From NCBI GenBank assembly GCA_026390275.1, contig JAPLGF010000351.1, forward strand, positions 1 through 8,713: a stretch of 8,713 bases of DNA. The letters run 5' to 3'. The DNA comes from Candidatus Atribacteria bacterium. Its GTDB lineage: Bacteria; Atribacterota; Atribacteria; Atribacterales; Atribacteraceae. This document shows, one piece after another, positions 6,640 to 8,713 of the stretch. The position numbers and the translations under genes were made by a program. Under the pieces are notes generated by a model, which had not been told where the DNA came from, searched no databases, and saw only the letters and a program-made list of their open reading frames with translations. How positions within the stretch are numbered: position 1 is the stretch's first letter; every line of letters begins with the position of its first letter.

Positions 6640-6676
6640 GGAATTGTCTTTTCCAATTTTACAATTCCCCAATTTT
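6640..6676. terminator. Hairpin between convergent rqcH and rluD
   Basis: GGAATTGT (6640-6647) and ACAATTCC (6661-6668) form a perfect 8-base-pair stem with a 13-base loop. A T run follows shortly after at 6673-6677 on the plus strand, and an A/T-rich loop gives some A's on the other side. It lies in the 48-base gap between two converging stop codons, where a terminator is expected. The stem is A/T-rich and the T run is short, so termination is plausible but not strong. CCAATTTT occurs twice (6653-6660, 6669-6676). Confidence 0.45.
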
Positions 6677-6681
6677 TCCGG

Positions 6682-7602
6682 TCACATTCCCAGTTTATCC
6701 AGTGCGGTGCGAAAGTCAGCAGGGAGAGCGGCTGCGCAGGTCAGGTGGTGACCGGTAATGGGGTGAGAAAAAGACAAAATGAAGGCGTGGAGGGCCTGGC
6801 GGGAGATGAGATCGGGAACGGGACGAGCGCCGTAGCGAGTGTCACCAGCAATGGGTGTCCCGCAAGAACTGAGATGAACCCGGATCTGATGAGTACGCCC
6901 GGTGCGGGGATAAGCCAGGAGCAGAGAGTAATGATCACCGGTGATCACCGGTGCCAAAATCGTCAGGGCAGGTTTTCCCCCGATAGGAGTCACCTCCATC
7001 TGGCAGGGGTGTATTCGGCTTCGAACAATGGGGGCATTCACTTCCCCGGTTCCTTCCCAGTGTCCTTCCACCAGGGCAAGATAGGTTTTTTCGATTTCCC
7101 GGTGCTTGAACATTCGTACTAGTTCCAGGTACGCCCGGTCCGTCTTGGCAACCATCATCACCCCGGAAGTATCCCGATCGAGGCGGTGGACGATACCCGG
7201 ACGAAAGGGAGCCCCGTAATGGGAGAGAGGGATGCCGGAATAAAGCAGGCCATTGACGAGCGTCCCTTTCTGGAAAAGACTCACCGGATGAACAGTCACC
7301 CCCGCCCGTTTATTGATCACCAGCAGGTGTTCATCCTGAAAAACAATGTCTAGGGGAAGGTATTCTGGAAGGGGAGAAGGACCGATATCCACCGGCCAGC
7401 GGATTTCCACCACATCATCCGGATGAATTTCCCGGCTCGGTTTCCGGACCGAAACCCGGTTGACACTGATGAATCCTTCTTTGATCAAACGGGAGAAAGC
7501 AGTCCGGGAACAGTCAGGAAAATTTTGTTGGAGCCAGACATCGATCCGGCAAAATGCGTCGTTATAAACTTTGATTTTTTGTCTTTTTACTGATGGTGTC
7601 AT
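6682..7602 (-). CDS. rluD: RluA/RluD family 23S rRNA pseudouridine synthase
   Basis: The enzyme isomerises uridines to pseudouridine in large-subunit rRNA. Its 306 residues match the family. An S4 RNA-binding domain occupies about 18-70 (RIDVWLQQNF, RLIKEGFISVN). The catalytic motif is GIVHRLDRDTSGVMMVAKT with the active Asp at 142. The late motif RTGRTHQIRVHLSSCGTPIAGD is also present. The exact target uridines cannot be read from sequence; RluD (helix 69) is the usual name for the copy beside lspA. The ATG at 7602 lies inside lspA and gives a 41-base overlap. Only a weak GGAT precedes it, but no later start keeps the S4 domain. It is the last gene of the divIVA-lspA-rluD operon and converges on rqcH. 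B. subtilis has the same lspA-ylyB pair. Confidence 0.93.
   Translation of the reverse strand: MTPSVKRQKIKVYNDAFCRIDVWLQQNFPDCSRTAFSRLIKEGFISVNRVSVRKPSREIHPDDVVEIRWPVDIGPSPLPEYLPLDIVFQDEHLLVINKRAGVTVHPVSLFQKGTLVNGLLYSGIPLSHYGAPFRPGIVHRLDRDTSGVMMVAKTDRAYLELVRMFKHREIEKTYLALVEGHWEGTGEVNAPIVRSRIHPCQMEVTPIGGKPALTILAPVITGDHYSLLLAYPRTGRTHQIRVHLSSCGTPIAGDTRYGARPVPDLISRQALHAFILSFSHPITGHHLTCAAALPADFRTALDKLGM
6933..6952. repeat. 10-base tandem duplication forming a palindrome inside rluD
   Basis: GATCACCGGT occurs twice back to back. Positions 6937-6952 (ACCGGTGATCACCGGT) form a perfect 16-base palindrome. It encodes ordinary rluD codons around APVITGDH and does not disturb the frame. It could be a protein-binding or cruciform site but is more likely a coincidence of coding. 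Confidence 0.6.
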
Positions 7603-8056
7603 TCATCCACACATTCAAGAAAATCAACAGGAGACCCACAATAATTGATAAATCGGCCACATTAAACGTAGCCCAGAAGGATGGCTTCAGAAAATCGATA
7701 ACGTATCCGAAGCGAAAGCGATCCACCTGGTTTCCCCAGGCCCCGGCTAAAAACAGCCCCACCCCGGCATAAAATGACGCTTTCATCCGGAACGACGGCC
7801 AGAAGGTCAGGATTAAAAAAATGAGACTGATCAACACTGTGACCAGAAAAAGCCATGTGGGGGTGAGAAGTCGTAAACTGAAAGCACTCCCAGCATTTTT
7901 TTGTAACGTGAGTTCAAAAAGACCAGGAAATACCGGAATGTCCTTCCCATACAAGAACGTCATCGCCCACCATTTCGTCACCTGGTCAAGAAAAAAAGAA
8001 AAGAAAAATCCCCATAAGAGGGGAATGATTTTCATTCTCCACCAAGAGGTTATCAT
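7562..8056 (-). CDS. lspA: Lipoprotein signal peptidase (signal peptidase II)
   Basis: LspA is a membrane aspartyl protease that removes the signal peptide from diacylglyceryl-modified prolipoproteins. The 164 residues hold four hydrophobic segments at about 9-30, 66-86, 94-108 and 134-151. Conserved motifs are DQVTK (24-28), NAGSAF (54-59), GNQVDR (108-113), VIDF (119-122) and FNVAD (131-135). The catalytic aspartates are 121 and 135. The usual GGA before GN is AGA here, a mild change. The ATG at 8056 overlaps the divIVA stop by four bases (ATGA), so translation is coupled; GGAAG lies five bases before it. Met8 is a possible alternative start. The 3' end overlaps rluD by 41 bases. In B. subtilis ileS stands between divIVA and lspA; here they touch. 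Confidence 0.97.
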   Translation of the reverse strand: MITSWWRMKIIPLLWGFFFSFFLDQVTKWWAMTFLYGKDIPVFPGLFELTLQKNAGSAFSLRLLTPTWLFLVTVLISLIFLILTFWPSFRMKASFYAGVGLFLAGAWGNQVDRFRFGYVIDFLKPSFWATFNVADLSIIVGLLLIFLNVWMNDTISKKTKNQSL

Positions 8057-8619
8057 GATCGCTTCCGCTGGGTATCGTCTTTAAAATCCTTGAAGGAAAA
8101 GAGAGTAGCGTCATCCCCGGCTTCGTCCGGGTTGGAACGATTTCCTTCCGATAGGGCCTTGGACGGAGTGGCATCCTGTTCTTTCCACTCGATGCTGTCC
8201 ATGAAGGTCTGCAGGAAAGACCGGAAACGAATCTGGAACAGGTGGTATTTTTCCCTGAGCTCCGCATAACTCCCTTCGATCTCCTTCTTCTTTTTCAAGG
8301 CTTCCTCCACAATCCGATTCCCCTTGAGCTGAGCTTCTTTGAGTACCATCTGGGATTCCCTTTGGACCAGTTCCTTCTCCATCTCGATTTGTTTCTTCCA
8401 TCCATCCATGCTGGTTTCCAAGCGCTCGAGATACTGGTTCTGTTCGGCCATTCTTCGCTTGAAATCATCGTTTTCCCTGGACAACCGATCCAGCTCTTTC
8501 AGGAGAACATCCAGTTTGGAAGTAATTTCTTCCAAAAATTCATTGACTTCTGCTTCGTTGTATCCCCGGAAACCATGCCCGAATTCGATATTCAGGATCT
8601 CCTCTGGTTTCAACTCCAT
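8053..8619 (-). CDS. divIVA: DivIVA-domain cell division / polarity protein
   Basis: DivIVA proteins bind curved membrane at poles and septa and position division or growth machinery. The N-terminal domain reads MELKPEEILNIEF then GFRGYNEAEVNEFLEEI and aligns without gaps with B. subtilis DivIVA, including Phe17 and Arg18 that insert into the membrane. A long charged coiled coil follows (about 25-150, heptads rich in Glu, Lys and Leu). The acidic tail is probably disordered. From the ATG at 8619 the protein has 188 residues. A GTG at 8628 would add three residues; I prefer the ATG because it matches the family start and has AGGAG eight bases upstream. Neighbours proC (probable) upstream and lspA downstream fit the usual division/maturation cluster. 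Whether it directs division or polar growth in this organism is not visible. Confidence 0.94.
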   Translation of the reverse strand: MELKPEEILNIEFGHGFRGYNEAEVNEFLEEITSKLDVLLKELDRLSRENDDFKRRMAEQNQYLERLETSMDGWKKQIEMEKELVQRESQMVLKEAQLKGNRIVEEALKKKKEIEGSYAELREKYHLFQIRFRSFLQTFMDSIEWKEQDATPSKALSEGNRSNPDEAGDDATLFSFKDFKDDTQRKRS

Positions 8620-8631
8620 GTTTGTCACTCC

Positions 8632-8713
8632 TCATTCCTCAGGTACGGTTTTATTTATCCGGCGATAGGCTGCTTCTACTACATCCATGACAGTTCCTCG
8701 AAAAACAGCCCTT
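8632..8713 (-). CDS. proC: C-terminus of probable pyrroline-5-carboxylate reductase (partial)
   Basis: The last 26 codons of a gene enter from the right edge and end at TGA (8634-8632), reading RAVFRGTVMDVVEAAYRRI and a short charged tail. ProC proteins end in a helix of the type 'Gly-(Phe/Val)-Arg-x-x-(Val/Phe)-x-x-(Ala/Val)-Val-Glu-Ala-Ala-x-x-Arg-Ser', which this resembles. ProC makes proline from pyrroline-5-carboxylate using NAD(P)H. Context supports it: proC stands near sepF, yggT and divIVA in many Bacillota. The stop is 12 bases before the divIVA ATG, so the genes share an operon. With only 26 residues the name is a reasoned guess. Confidence 0.55.
   Translation of the reverse strand, partial: RAVFRGTVMDVVEAAYRRINKTVPEE

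Noticed and set aside
6933..6952. The 16-base palindrome in rluD as an operator
   Set aside because: It lies deep inside a gene, far from any start, and encodes normal family residues.
1..8713. A mobile element, CRISPR array, tRNA or defence island
   Set aside because: All genes are housekeeping families with normal neighbours. I saw no spaced direct repeats, transposase motifs or cloverleaf sequence.
1..8713. Apparent excess of CCGG and TTCCCGG words
   Set aside because: It is an impression only. I did not count it, and codon preference for CGG and CCG could explain it.

Overview
The window is a compact piece of bacterial chromosome, about half G+C by eye, holding housekeeping genes. I see no phage, transposase, CRISPR, tRNA or rRNA. 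The genes divIVA, lspA, rluD, rqcH, yicC, gmk, coaBC and priA occur in nearly the order I know from the Bacillus subtilis chromosome. That suggests a Bacillota-type or related Terrabacteria lineage (Atribacterota, Synergistota and similar phyla are equally possible). The sequence alone does not fix the phylum.

Layout, right to left on the minus strand. A partial gene at the right edge (8632-8713, probably the end of proC) is followed by divIVA (8053-8619), lspA (7562-8056) and rluD (6682-7602), packed with overlaps as one operon. This operon converges on rqcH, the only plus-strand gene, and a 48-base gap with a terminator-like hairpin lies between them. rqcH runs from 5031 to 6633 but is broken near its 5' end. 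It is transcribed divergently from a second minus-strand operon: yicC (3945-4817), gmk (3375-3941), coaBC (2110-3285) and priA (56-2113). The start of one more gene lies at 1-49. The 213-base divergent region holds two promoter candidates with overlapping -35 boxes and five tandem copies of a GTGARTC heptamer.

Roles. The left operon combines RNA decay (YicC), GDP synthesis (Gmk), coenzyme A synthesis (CoaBC) and replication restart (PriA). The right operon combines polar growth or division (DivIVA), lipoprotein maturation (LspA) and 23S rRNA pseudouridylation (RluD). RqcH belongs to ribosome-associated quality control.

Most worth a second look: (1) PriA keeps its fold and all eight zinc cysteines but has lost every ATPase/helicase motif; (2) rqcH lacks about 45 residues of its N-terminal domain and changes frame at the same place, as one out-of-frame deletion would produce; (3) coaBC has no ordinary start codon where its conserved N-terminus begins, although a strong Shine-Dalgarno sequence lies just upstream; (4) heptamer tandem repeats sit in the intergenic regions. 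I found no clear new multi-gene system.
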